A DNA stretch of 64,000 nucleotides. It comes from an uncultured Roseobacter sp. Its GTDB lineage: Bacteria; Pseudomonadota; Alphaproteobacteria; Rhodobacterales; Rhodobacteraceae. The DNA lies in assembly GCF_947496515.1 (NCBI RefSeq), contig NZ_CANMDB010000013.1:1-64000 (forward strand), in the 5' to 3' direction. The notes beneath the pieces are model-generated. The model was not told the origin of the DNA, did not search any database, and saw only the letters and a program-made list of their open reading frames with translations. Every line of letters begins with the position of its first letter. Position 1 is the stretch's first letter. Shown one piece after another: positions 47,789-56,770 of this stretch. The translations under genes and the position numbers were made by a program.

Positions 47789-49213
47789 CTAGACCTCAAC
47801 TTCGTTTGTTCCGGCCCCGGTGGGCTCATTATTGCTCGATCTTGCACTGAGGATCACGACCAGTGCCGATACGTCAAGCGGCGCGCCCGCGATTATGGCG
47901 TCCTGTGTCAAATGATCGGCAGCTTGTCGCGCAGATGCTGCACTCTCCAGCGCGTGGTGAATCTCATGTTCCGGTGTGACGGAAGACAGACCGGTAGAGC
48001 ACAGCAGGTACCTGTCGCCGGGTCGCGCCTCGCCGCTATCGGTCTCAAGCGACAATTGACGCGATGCGCCGACAGCACGGGTAACCACCTGGGTCAGGAC
48101 CGGGTCCGTGTGATCGCGGGTCAGCAGTCGCAACTGGCCATTGCGCAGCAAGTAGCACCGCACATTCCCGCACCAGATCACCGCGTACCGGTTGCCTTGC
48201 ACCAAGAGCGTCGCACACGAGGCCGCGAAGTTATGCTCCCCGTGCAACGCCCGCGCGCAGAGTATCGCATTGGCCCGGCCAAGCTTTCCCTTGGCCTCGG
48301 CAATCAGGTCGTTCATGGAAAACGGGCCCGAGATGGCGCCAAGCGTCTCGCGAACCGTGTCGACCGCGCTGCGCAGTCCTGCATTCATGCCGATCCCGCT
48401 GATCAGGCTCAGGGCCTGCAGGTCCTCGCCGAGAGCGGTGGCGTCGGTCAGCACCGCGCTGCGCGTGCCTTTGAGCGTACTCGCACCTGCCTCAATCGTC
48501 ACCAGCACCCGGGCAGGGCGCACGCTCGCCGCTTCTGGCACCAGAGGTCCGGGAAGGTCTTCGCCCTCTTCGGGCGCATCGTGGGAGGGTTCTGAGTGCG
48601 GCGACGCCGCGGCAGAAAGGAAATGATGGTGATAATCCTCCGGATCGGGCAGATCGTCGAACCCCATGACAGATCCGTCGCCACCCGGTGTCCACCAGAT
48701 GCTGCGAGCATCATCCGTGGGCAATCTGCGCAGGTTTGGCTCGTACCAACCCGGCGGCACCAGCGCGTCTACCGCCGCGTCGAAGGTGTCGCGGCGGAAT
48801 GCTTCGGACAGAGTGGAGAGCGCCAGTGCCTCGGCCTTGTTGTACCACCCTTCAATCTGTCGTGGCAGCCCGCTGAGAGGGCCACGGTGACCCGGCAGGG
48901 GTGTGACCAAGATCAGCGGGAAGTACCGGCCCACCCGGTCGACGCTGGGCATCATCACCAGTGCCATGGTGGTGTGGCTCAGGATGTCTGCGCTCACCGC
49001 GCCGCGCCAGACGGGAGCGATCAGAAAGGCATCGAGCCAGCCCCGTCCGAGCGCACGCTGGCTCTCACGCATGCTGTGCCGCGTCCAGTCGTCCAGCGCA
49101 TCAACCAGTGGCCGGGGCAGGTTGCGTTCGACAAAGTCCCCTTGGGTCGGGATCTTGCCAAAGTAGCCGGTTCGGTTGATACCGCTGCCATTTGCCATCT
49201 CGCCCCGTGTCAT
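47789..49213 (-). CDS. tagF: TagF (ImpM) fused to a degenerate PP2C-like domain
   Basis: The protein has 474 residues. The N-terminal domain (about 12-160; TGYFGKIPTQGDFVERNLPR, ALVMMPSVDRVGRYFPL) is TagF/ImpM, a repressor of T6SS assembly. The C-terminal part (about 225-460) follows the PP2C/PppA fold (SCATLLVQGNRYAVIWCGNV, LLTRDHTD, VTRAVGA, GDRYLLCSTGL). The metal-binding positions are changed: DGMGG reads SGIGMN (Ser272), the CSDGL Asp is Thr407, and the DN near the end is DV. Agrobacterium is known to have a TagF-PppA fusion that represses secretion. Here the phosphatase is probably inactive and the domain may act by binding. GGAG lies six bases before the ATG. Confidence 0.9.
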   Translation of the reverse strand: MTRGEMANGSGINRTGYFGKIPTQGDFVERNLPRPLVDALDDWTRHSMRESQRALGRGWLDAFLIAPVWRGAVSADILSHTTMALVMMPSVDRVGRYFPLILVTPLPGHRGPLSGLPRQIEGWYNKAEALALSTLSEAFRRDTFDAAVDALVPPGWYEPNLRRLPTDDARSIWWTPGGDGSVMGFDDLPDPEDYHHHFLSAAASPHSEPSHDAPEEGEDLPGPLVPEAASVRPARVLVTIEAGASTLKGTRSAVLTDATALGEDLQALSLISGIGMNAGLRSAVDTVRETLGAISGPFSMNDLIAEAKGKLGRANAILCARALHGEHNFAASCATLLVQGNRYAVIWCGNVRCYLLRNGQLRLLTRDHTDPVLTQVVTRAVGASRQLSLETDSGEARPGDRYLLCSTGLSSVTPEHEIHHALESAASARQAADHLTQDAIIAGAPLDVSALVVILSARSSNNEPTGAGTNEVEV

Positions 49214-49216
49214 CGT

Positions 49217-52200
49217 CTACTCCAGCATCGTTTCGGGACAGGCGAAATCGGCGATGGCGGGCAGGCGGAAGGGGTTGTTCACACTGCCTGCGGTGACGCG
49301 AAAGGTCACGCGCCGCCCATCGACGCGAAACACCGCGTCGAATTCATTGTCTGAAACGGGCGTGGTGCGGGCTGCGTCAAAGAGCCGAAACGGCGCCCAT
49401 TCACCGCTGGTTTGCAAGGCGTCCTGCCGGTTGCCTGGCAGCAACGTGATGCGCGCGGTCGTGGGTGTCTCGCCCGGCCAGACAAGTGTGCGCTTCTCGG
49501 CGCGGTCCAACCCATGCACCGAATTGCCGCCACCGATTTCGGCAAGCGCAACACGCGCACGGCTGTCAAGCGAGAGCAGGTCAAGGGTCACCTCGACGCG
49601 CGGCCGTGTTTCGCCACTGGGGAAAAAAGCGGTTCGGATCGCCGCGGCACGCTGGAACTGCCGCAGCGCGTCAGACCGGTCTCCCGAGGTGCCGAGACCG
49701 CCCCGCCAGCTCCACGGGTCGGTCGACACGTTGACAAAATTCGCAAGGTTTTGGTCGAAGAACGTGTCGAACAAACCGCCGGGGCCGAAAATGCGGGTGA
49801 AATCGTCCAGCGTGACCTCGCCCCCCGCCTGACGGTCGAACGGATAGCGCCCGGCGACCGCCCGGCGGCATTCCGGTGCTCCCTCGGCAGACCACAGACG
49901 CGAGACATCCTGCCGGGCGCGGCCCATCGCGGCACCGGCCAGATCCGTTGCGAAACCCACGGCCCAGGCATCAACCGGCGCGGGCAGGGCCCGGGCGGCA
50001 GTGACCAGCTCCTGCACCGCGACGTTCAACTGGCTGTCAGCGGCGAACACCTCCGCCGCGCGGGCATCGGTGGCGCTGACCCGGCCCAGGTGCTGGCCGA
50101 TGTCGTCCAGCAGAACGGCAAGGGCGCCAATGTCATTTTCGGGCGCGCCCTCCTCTGCGTCCTCGCTCGTGTCGTTCAGAGCGCGGCGCAGGTTGCGGAA
50201 GGGATCGGGCGCTGCCAGCGGATCAAAAGGCAGATCAGCCGCGGCAGCGATGACCTCGCCTCCGGCAGGCGTGCCGGTCAGATCGGTCGCTGCCGCAATC
50301 TCGCGTGCCAGACGACTGATGGGATCCGACTCTGATGCGAGTAATGCGACCAGATCCGACGCCTCCGCCAAACCATCCGGGGCGACGATTCTTAGATCCG
50401 ATACCAGTTCGCGCCACTGACCGGCAAATTCGGTCCAGTAAAGCTCCACCGCGTCGCTGGTAACATCGCTGACGCTGGTGACGCGCGGCGCTGTCGGGCC
50501 GCGCACCCAATCCTCGTCGGAGGCGATCTCCGCCAGGCTGCCGACAAGGGGCAACACCACCTGCCGGTAGCCCGCGCGGGTATAAAGACCCGTAATACCA
50601 TCGTTGATCGGGTCGCCCGAGGCTCGTTCAAAGGCCTGCATCCCCGCCGGACCAGCTGCGCGGGCTGGGGACCAGACACCCAGTTCTCGGGCCGCCTGGC
50701 GGGTTTCCAGCAGGTCAAGTGTGCGCTGTGCGGCGCTGCGGTTGCCGATCTTCTCACGCACCTCCGAGACCAGCGCGTCATCGATGGCCATGACCGGCAG
50801 CGCGCCTTTTTGCAGCATGGCGGTCATATGATCCATCAGGGTTGCGCGGGTCTCGGCGCGTCCGGAGCCGGGATAGAGGTCGGCAAAGACAGTCTCCGCC
50901 TGTGCCAGCAGCGCGTCGGGATCGATGGGGCCAAGCCCGGCAAGCGACAGGTAATGCTTGAGCGTCTCGAAGGCGTCCGCTTCGCTTTGATCCGGCGTTT
51001 TGAGCCGGTTTTGCAGCGCAACCATGTAGCGCGGCATCAGATAGGCGCCGAGGGCGGCGTTGTAGACCTCGTTATGCCGCCTTTCGATCCGGCTTTCCTG
51101 ATCCAGTCCGATGCCCACCCGCCAGATCGGCAGCTCTTGGGAGGTGGCATCAAAGGACATCAGCGTGCGCTCGATGGTGTTGAGCGCGGGCAGAACCCGC
51201 AGAAAGTCATTGTCGGCGATCTGGTCCACCGGGATGTTGGCGGCACGGTCGTTGTACTGCGCCAGAAGGTTCTCCGCATCCGCAAGCGCGCGGTTGTTGA
51301 AAGTGAAAGACGCGATCCAAGATGCGGTCAGCATCAGCGCTGCGACGCCGATCACGCCGTAGGCCACGCCTGTTGCCAGCCGCCGCCGCTGGCTGGTGCG
51401 GCGGTCGCGCGACACCAGCGCCGCCTCGCCGAGGATCACGTTGCTGAAAAGCTTGTTGACGAAGTAGCCGCGGTTCATCGACCGGGCAGGCATGACCGCG
51501 TTGCGCTGCGCATCGGCCTCCTGCGTGGCGGAGGCAAAATAGACACCGCGAATCAGCGGCTCGGCCACGTTTTCATTTCCTGACGCCAGCTCTTCGAGGA
51601 TTTCGCGCAGGCTGTCATGAAGCGCCGCGACCTGTGCTGGAAACCGAAAGATAGCGCCGCGCCGCACGATATCGGTTTCCTGTTGCAGCCGCTCCAGCAG
51701 CAGGCCCGACAGACGATCCTGCAGGGCACGGTATTCGCGGGTAAAGGTCTCGGGCAGGGTGCCGGGTGCGGTCTTGCCCAGATCGAAGGTCATGCCCCAG
51801 ACCTGTTCGCGCGATTGCCCGCCCAGTTCCTCGAAAAACTGCGCGAAGCCTCCCAGCTTGTCGGCCTTTGTCAGCACCACATAGACCGGGATCCGCGCGC
51901 CGAGTGTTTCGTCGATTTCCGACAGGCGTTGACGGATTGCACGCACCTCGCGCAGCCGTTCGTTGGGATCCTGGGTCAGCAGGTCGGTCAGCGACAGGGT
52001 CAGGATGATCCCGTTGATCGGCTGGGCCCGTCTGCGTTTGCGCAGCATCGACAAAAACCCCAGAAAGCCCTTGTGGTCTCGTTCGCGCTGGCTGTCCTGG
52101 GTCGTATAGCGCCCGGCGGTGTCGATCAGGATAGCCCGGTCGGTGAACCACCAGTTGCAGTTACGTGTGCCGCCGACACCCTGCACCGGTTCTGCGCCCA

Positions 52201-52696
52201 TCGCATCGCCCAGCGGGAATTTCAGCCCCGAATTGGTCAGCAAGGTTGTCTTGCCCGCACCCGGTGGCCCCATCATCAGATACCACGGGAATTCGTAGGC
52301 ATATCCGCTGCGCCGCCGCGCGACCTTGCGCATGAGCTGCATTGCCGCCTTGAGCCGCGCCTGCAGTTCGGTGATCTCTTCGCGGGTTTCAGAAGCGGCG
52401 CGCTGTTCGGGCGTTTCGGTGGCCCCGTCTTCCAGCGCACGGTCGGCGCGGCGATTACGTATCCAGGTGACCGTCATCCAGCCCAGCCAAAGCGCCAGAA
52501 CGATGCCGATTGCTACCAGCCGCTGCAGCACCGTGCCGAGCGGTGCGAATTCGCCGAATACGATGCGCGGCCCGAAGATCCAGATCACCGCGCAGATCGC
52601 GACGACCCAGATCGGCGATAGAAAGCGCCTGCCCAGAACGCTGGCATAGCTGTCCAATGTCGAACGCAGGCTGGTCCACATGCCGAGCGGGTTCAT
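49217..52696 (-). CDS. tssM: T6SS inner-membrane protein TssM (IcmF/ImpL)
   Basis: The 1,159-residue protein has N-terminal helices (IWVVAICAVIWIF; LVAIGIVLALWLGWMTVTWI). A cytoplasmic NTPase domain has Walker A MGPPGAGKTTLLTNSGL and DTAGRY. A third helix (GVIGVAALMLTASWIASF) follows, then a long periplasmic IcmF-related and C-terminal domain (PGETPTTARITLLPG). It is the backbone of the membrane complex with TssL. Its start overlaps the tssL stop. Confidence 0.95.
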   Translation of the reverse strand: MNPLGMWTSLRSTLDSYASVLGRRFLSPIWVVAICAVIWIFGPRIVFGEFAPLGTVLQRLVAIGIVLALWLGWMTVTWIRNRRADRALEDGATETPEQRAASETREEITELQARLKAAMQLMRKVARRRSGYAYEFPWYLMMGPPGAGKTTLLTNSGLKFPLGDAMGAEPVQGVGGTRNCNWWFTDRAILIDTAGRYTTQDSQRERDHKGFLGFLSMLRKRRRAQPINGIILTLSLTDLLTQDPNERLREVRAIRQRLSEIDETLGARIPVYVVLTKADKLGGFAQFFEELGGQSREQVWGMTFDLGKTAPGTLPETFTREYRALQDRLSGLLLERLQQETDIVRRGAIFRFPAQVAALHDSLREILEELASGNENVAEPLIRGVYFASATQEADAQRNAVMPARSMNRGYFVNKLFSNVILGEAALVSRDRRTSQRRRLATGVAYGVIGVAALMLTASWIASFTFNNRALADAENLLAQYNDRAANIPVDQIADNDFLRVLPALNTIERTLMSFDATSQELPIWRVGIGLDQESRIERRHNEVYNAALGAYLMPRYMVALQNRLKTPDQSEADAFETLKHYLSLAGLGPIDPDALLAQAETVFADLYPGSGRAETRATLMDHMTAMLQKGALPVMAIDDALVSEVREKIGNRSAAQRTLDLLETRQAARELGVWSPARAAGPAGMQAFERASGDPINDGITGLYTRAGYRQVVLPLVGSLAEIASDEDWVRGPTAPRVTSVSDVTSDAVELYWTEFAGQWRELVSDLRIVAPDGLAEASDLVALLASESDPISRLAREIAAATDLTGTPAGGEVIAAAADLPFDPLAAPDPFRNLRRALNDTSEDAEEGAPENDIGALAVLLDDIGQHLGRVSATDARAAEVFAADSQLNVAVQELVTAARALPAPVDAWAVGFATDLAGAAMGRARQDVSRLWSAEGAPECRRAVAGRYPFDRQAGGEVTLDDFTRIFGPGGLFDTFFDQNLANFVNVSTDPWSWRGGLGTSGDRSDALRQFQRAAAIRTAFFPSGETRPRVEVTLDLLSLDSRARVALAEIGGGNSVHGLDRAEKRTLVWPGETPTTARITLLPGNRQDALQTSGEWAPFRLFDAARTTPVSDNEFDAVFRVDGRRVTFRVTAGSVNNPFRLPAIADFACPETMLE

Positions 52697-54189
52697 TGTT
52701 GCGCCTCCGGTACATCGGGTGTTGCGATTGGATCGAGCACGTCGCCCCGCCCCTGGCTGAGCAGTGCCGGGTCGACCGCCTCACCGGCACCGCGCACGAT
52801 GATCTCGGTCCGGCGGTTGATCTCGCGACCCTCTGCGGTGGCATTATCCGCCAGCGGCAGCGTATCGGCCTCGCCACGCACGTCTATCCGTTCGGTGCCG
52901 ATGTAGCTTGCCAGTATGTCCCGAACCGCACTGGCGCGGGCCTTGGAGAGATGAAAGTTCGACGGAAACGGTGCCGAGCGGATCGGCAGATTGTCGGTAT
53001 GGCCCAGGACCGTGACGTCGAAGTCTTCCGCCGTCAACGCCTGGCCGATGCGGTCGAAGATCGGCAGGAACTCCGGTTCGACCCGGGCACCACCGATACC
53101 AAAGGCACCGCTGTTGGCCACCCGCACCATGACGGCATTGCCTTGACGGTAAATACGCACGAGCCCTTCCTCGACCTCGGGTTGCAGGAAAGAGATGAAG
53201 GTCTCAATAGGCAGCACCGGAGGCTCGGGCGGTGGCGGTGCGATCACCGGTTCGGGCTCGGGCGGCGGCGGCACCATGACTGGCTCAACCGGCGGTTCGG
53301 GTTCGGGAGGTGGTTCGGGGATCTCCAGGGTCGGCGTGGCCCCGGGTGGCAACGTGGCCATCCGCGACAGCGTCTCGTTCGAGGCACGCCCCAGCAGGAT
53401 CGAGAACGTCAGAAACAACAGCGCCAGACCCAGCAACAGCAACCCCGTGATCAGCCAGAACAGCCGATCCGATTGCAGCGGGGTGTGGGCGGCTTGCTCC
53501 CCCTGCCAATGCGGCGACAGATCGCGTTCGATGCCACCGAACTGGGTCCGCAACGTATTGTAGAGGTTGTCGCGGATCTGGGCCAGCTCCAGCCCGCCCC
53601 GTGCCGACACCCGGGTACGGCCCTCGAAGCCCAGCGAAAGGCACAGGTAGATCAAAAGCAGCAGATCGCGGTTGGTGCCCGGATTGGTCTGAAAATGTGC
53701 CAGAAGTTCGAAGACCTTGTCGCCACCGGTGACATCATGGTGAAAGGTCGATACCAGCCCCTCGACCGCCCAGCCTTCGCCCCAGGGCCGGTTCCGGATT
53801 ACATCGTCGAGCGTGGCACAAACCACGTAGTGCGCTGCCCGAGCCTGCTGCGGCAGGATGCCCGCCGCGCTGAGGGCACTTTCAAAGCCCTTGACCGCGC
53901 GGATTGTCTCGCGGCGCAGATCGGACATGTCGGGGGCCGCGTCGCGGTCGCGCAGCGCATGCGCGAGGTTGAGCAGCGGCGATGCCTCGGCCACCATCGC
54001 TGGCAGTTGATTGCCGTCCAGACGAAACCCTGCGAGAATATCGGGGACTGACAGTCTGGCAATCGGCTCAGGCTCGGGCGCTGTCGGTGTCTGTTCTGCC
54101 TCCGGCGGCGGGGCAGCGCGCGGCTTGCCGGGTGTGGGCAGTATGATCCGCGCGGGGTCCTTTTCGGGCGGGTCGGAGGCGGAATTCAT
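52693..54189 (-). CDS. tssL: T6SS TssL (DotU/ImpK) with C-terminal OmpA-like domain
   Basis: The protein has 498 residues. Residues about 60-255 are the cytoplasmic DotU/IcmH domain (NLAHALRDRD, RAAHYVVCATLDDVI, FFELLxHF-type VFELLAHFQTNPG, LLLIYLCLSLGFEGR). A single helix (LFWLITGLLLLGLALLFLTF) is followed by a proline/glutamate-rich periplasmic linker and an OmpA-type peptidoglycan-binding domain (VTVLGHTDNLPIRS, LSKARASAVRDILA, EINRRTEIIV). The fused OmpA domain anchors the membrane complex to the cell wall. It overlaps genes on both sides. Confidence 0.95.
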   Translation of the reverse strand: MNSASDPPEKDPARIILPTPGKPRAAPPPEAEQTPTAPEPEPIARLSVPDILAGFRLDGNQLPAMVAEASPLLNLAHALRDRDAAPDMSDLRRETIRAVKGFESALSAAGILPQQARAAHYVVCATLDDVIRNRPWGEGWAVEGLVSTFHHDVTGGDKVFELLAHFQTNPGTNRDLLLLIYLCLSLGFEGRTRVSARGGLELAQIRDNLYNTLRTQFGGIERDLSPHWQGEQAAHTPLQSDRLFWLITGLLLLGLALLFLTFSILLGRASNETLSRMATLPPGATPTLEIPEPPPEPEPPVEPVMVPPPPEPEPVIAPPPPEPPVLPIETFISFLQPEVEEGLVRIYRQGNAVMVRVANSGAFGIGGARVEPEFLPIFDRIGQALTAEDFDVTVLGHTDNLPIRSAPFPSNFHLSKARASAVRDILASYIGTERIDVRGEADTLPLADNATAEGREINRRTEIIVRGAGEAVDPALLSQGRGDVLDPIATPDVPEAQQ

Positions 54190-55523
54190 GCGCGCACACC
54201 CCAGAGTTCCAGCTCAAGTCCCGGGAAATCCGACGAAAAATGCATCGCAATGGTGCCGGAAGCGACGATCTCGCGCCACATCTCTCCTGTGGTATCCAGC
54301 TCGAAATAGCTGTTGCCGGCGCGAAATGGCAATTGTCGCGGTGCCACCGGCATCGGGCGCACCTCGACCCCCGGCAGAGCGACGTTGACGAGTTCGGAAA
54401 TCCGCTCCACAGGGCCGACCTTGATCTGATTGGGCAAGAGGCGCCGCAGCCTTTCGGCGGTGATGTCCGCGCGCACCGCCAGCACCAGACCGGCATCCGC
54501 CTTGAGACCGGTATCGGCCAGCAACCCGACCCTTACACCGTGCCGCCGTTCCTCCAGCGCGATGAGCACGGCGCTCTGATCCAGCACGGCGGACAGGGCG
54601 CGGCGCAACTCGGTCATCACTGGCTCAAAGGTGGCGGCGGGATCGGCGTGGCGATAGTCCGGCAGCTCCGCGGGCAGTCGCGTGGAAGCAGTGAAGGTCG
54701 CCAGCTCACCCGCCAACGCGATCATCGCGCGATAGACCGCTTCGGGATGGATCTGGCCAGCCTGCGCCGCCATATGCGCAATGGCGGGCGTCGCCCGGTT
54801 GAGCGCTTGCAGCATCAGGTAGTCGCCCAGTTCGGCGGAGCCACGCAGCGAGGGATCGCCGGTACGTCTTGCGATGGCCTCCGACCGGTGCCGCAGCAGG
54901 CCGAGAAGTTCCGTCAGAAACCCCGATAGACGCGGCGAGGCGCCCAGCGTGAGAACCGGCGGGATCATCTCTTCTTTCAGCACCACCGCCAGATCCGAGC
55001 GAACCTCGATCACATGGGCGATGGCCAATGTCTCCAGCCCGGCCAGTTCCTCTGTGTCGCGGCGCAGGGTTAGGTTCATGCGCCCGACCTCGATTGCGGC
55101 AGCAAAGGATGTATCGGCGTTGGCGTCATCCGTATCCACATCCTCACGCGTCATCCGTGCCCCCGGGGCGCCTCCGGCAGGAGCGAATTCAGCCGCACCC
55201 GGGCGCTGCATCGGCAGGGTGAGGTGGATGTCCACCGACGAGGTGCCCTCGTCCAGCTTGACGGGGGCAGGCAGATTACATTGGTCGGGCGCGGAAAAAG
55301 GCGTGCCGTCGGGCAGGATCCCCCTGATGGATCTGAGCCCGAACCGACCGATGCCGAGCGCGTCCTTGTCGATCGACATTTCCAGAATACCCCAAGGGTA
55401 GGGCACGAGCGGCCGCGTGGCATCGCGCACCAGTTGATCTGTCCAGCGGTCGGCCTGCTGAAAGTGCTGCGCCCGCAGAAACATCCCTTCGGTCCAGGCG
55501 ACACGATTACGGATTTTCGCCAT
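54186..55523 (-). CDS. tssK: T6SS baseplate protein TssK (ImpJ)
   Basis: The 445-residue protein starts VAWTEGMFLRAQHFQQADRW, the diagnostic TssK opening, followed by YPWGILEMSIDKDALGIGRF. The C-terminal head reads LPGVEVRPMPVAPRQLPFRA and NSYFELD. TssK is the trimeric adaptor joining the baseplate to the TssL-TssM membrane complex. The gene overlaps the FHA gene (TGATG) and tssL (ATGA). Confidence 0.95.
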   Translation of the reverse strand: MAKIRNRVAWTEGMFLRAQHFQQADRWTDQLVRDATRPLVPYPWGILEMSIDKDALGIGRFGLRSIRGILPDGTPFSAPDQCNLPAPVKLDEGTSSVDIHLTLPMQRPGAAEFAPAGGAPGARMTREDVDTDDANADTSFAAAIEVGRMNLTLRRDTEELAGLETLAIAHVIEVRSDLAVVLKEEMIPPVLTLGASPRLSGFLTELLGLLRHRSEAIARRTGDPSLRGSAELGDYLMLQALNRATPAIAHMAAQAGQIHPEAVYRAMIALAGELATFTASTRLPAELPDYRHADPAATFEPVMTELRRALSAVLDQSAVLIALEERRHGVRVGLLADTGLKADAGLVLAVRADITAERLRRLLPNQIKVGPVERISELVNVALPGVEVRPMPVAPRQLPFRAGNSYFELDTTGEMWREIVASGTIAMHFSSDFPGLELELWGVRA

Positions 55524-56770
55524 CAGGTTTCCTTTTGAACGTCGTCAATCATGGCCGCGAGGGTCGCGCGCAGTGTTTCAGGATCGAGCGGGGCGGCATT
55601 CTGCGCCCACCGCCTTTTGTGTTCTTCCCACGCAGCGCCACCCGGACGTAAGCGATCCCGGAACCGGCCTCGGGCTGCCACACCAGCGGCGATGGCGTCC
55701 GGATCAAAGCTGTCGCGCGCCTCGGCAATGATTGCCAGGAGGCCGTCGATAAGCGCTGCCTGCCGGGTGTTCAAAGCTGCGATGCGTCTGGCCAAAGCGA
55801 TGCAGGTGTCGCCCCGCAGATCCGACAGGATTGCACCGGGGTCAAAGGCCGCCTGTTCCGCTGCGGCGCCTTTGGTCGGGCTGAGATCCAGATCGCCCAA
55901 CGCCCGGCCAAACGTCCGCTCAAGCTCCGCCAGAGCGGAGAGCGTCGACGCCAGCGCGGTCCCGGCATTGGCCAGTTGGATTTCGTCGGGCGCATCGACC
56001 TCGCCGTCATAGAGGCCCGCAGCTTCGCGCAGGATACGAGCATCGCTGCTTTGGCTCCGGCGCGGGGTTGGCGCAGCCTCGGCGCGGCCCAGCCGGACCG
56101 ATTGCCGGTTCGAGGCGTCCTGCGCGATCCGGTTGCTGCTGTCGCTTGTCGGTGCATTCCAATCATCGGGCAGCGACCTGCCGCCGCCGCCCGAAAGAGG
56201 GTCGCGGGGCTCACTGCGCATCAGCGGGTCATCTGCCTCAGGCGTGTCACCGTAGGCGCCGATGCTGGACCAGTCGCGCGCGCTCCGGCCCCGCTGTGCC
56301 GCCGTGTCGGTCAGGCTGTCGAGCCACTCTTCACCGGTGCGCCCCGGCAACGGCCCCAAGGCCGCCTCACCACCGGGGCTGACATCGGCGAGGATCGCGC
56401 TGATGGTCGGCTGGGCCGCGTCGCGGAAAGCATCCACCTGGCCACCGTCCGCGATCGAAGAGGACTGTTGGTTCACGCCGACCGACAGAAGATGCGCACC
56501 GATCATCACCTCCGCCCCGTGATGCAGCGCCACTTCGGCACGTTCCCCGACGGGATGACCGCCGAGGGTGACTGTCCCCCTGCTCTCGATCACGAAACCT
56601 TCGCCTGCGCGCCGGATGACGATAGCGTCTCTGCCCGGCGCATCGTTATCCGCAGGGAGCACCCAACTGTGATCCGGACCGGTGCCCACGGAAAACGACC
56701 GCGTGCCGTCGGTCCGGCGCGCGGTACCTGCCGCCGGGCCGGTCATCAGTGTGAGGGTCAGCGTCTTCAT
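55523..56770 (-). CDS. impI: FHA-domain T6SS accessory protein (TagH/ImpI type), degenerate FHA
   Basis: The protein has 415 residues. Residues about 1-95 correspond to the FHA domain (RSFSVGTGPDHSWVLPADND ... FVIESRGTVTLGGHPVGERA). The C-terminal 150 residues (ILSDLRGDTCIALARRIAAL ... WEEHKRRWAQ) match the FHA-associated T6SS C-terminal domain. In the FHA part the usual GR, SxxH and NG phosphothreonine-contacting motifs are not preserved, so phosphate binding is doubtful. FHA proteins normally link kinase PpkA and phosphatase PppA to TssL. I start at ATG 56770, overlapping the tssG stop; an upstream extension would overlap tssG by more than 100 bases. Confidence 0.87.
   Translation of the reverse strand: MKTLTLTLMTGPAAGTARRTDGTRSFSVGTGPDHSWVLPADNDAPGRDAIVIRRAGEGFVIESRGTVTLGGHPVGERAEVALHHGAEVMIGAHLLSVGVNQQSSSIADGGQVDAFRDAAQPTISAILADVSPGGEAALGPLPGRTGEEWLDSLTDTAAQRGRSARDWSSIGAYGDTPEADDPLMRSEPRDPLSGGGGRSLPDDWNAPTSDSSNRIAQDASNRQSVRLGRAEAAPTPRRSQSSDARILREAAGLYDGEVDAPDEIQLANAGTALASTLSALAELERTFGRALGDLDLSPTKGAAAEQAAFDPGAILSDLRGDTCIALARRIAALNTRQAALIDGLLAIIAEARDSFDPDAIAAGVAARGRFRDRLRPGGAAWEEHKRRWAQNAAPLDPETLRATLAAMIDDVQKET

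Noticed and set aside
51617-52621. 334-codon plus-strand frame inside tssM
   Set aside because: Antisense shadow of the NTPase domain of TssM, with no sensible motif.
52510-54051. 513-codon plus-strand frame opposite tssL
   Set aside because: Shadow of tssL; Gln/Arg-rich low-complexity translation.
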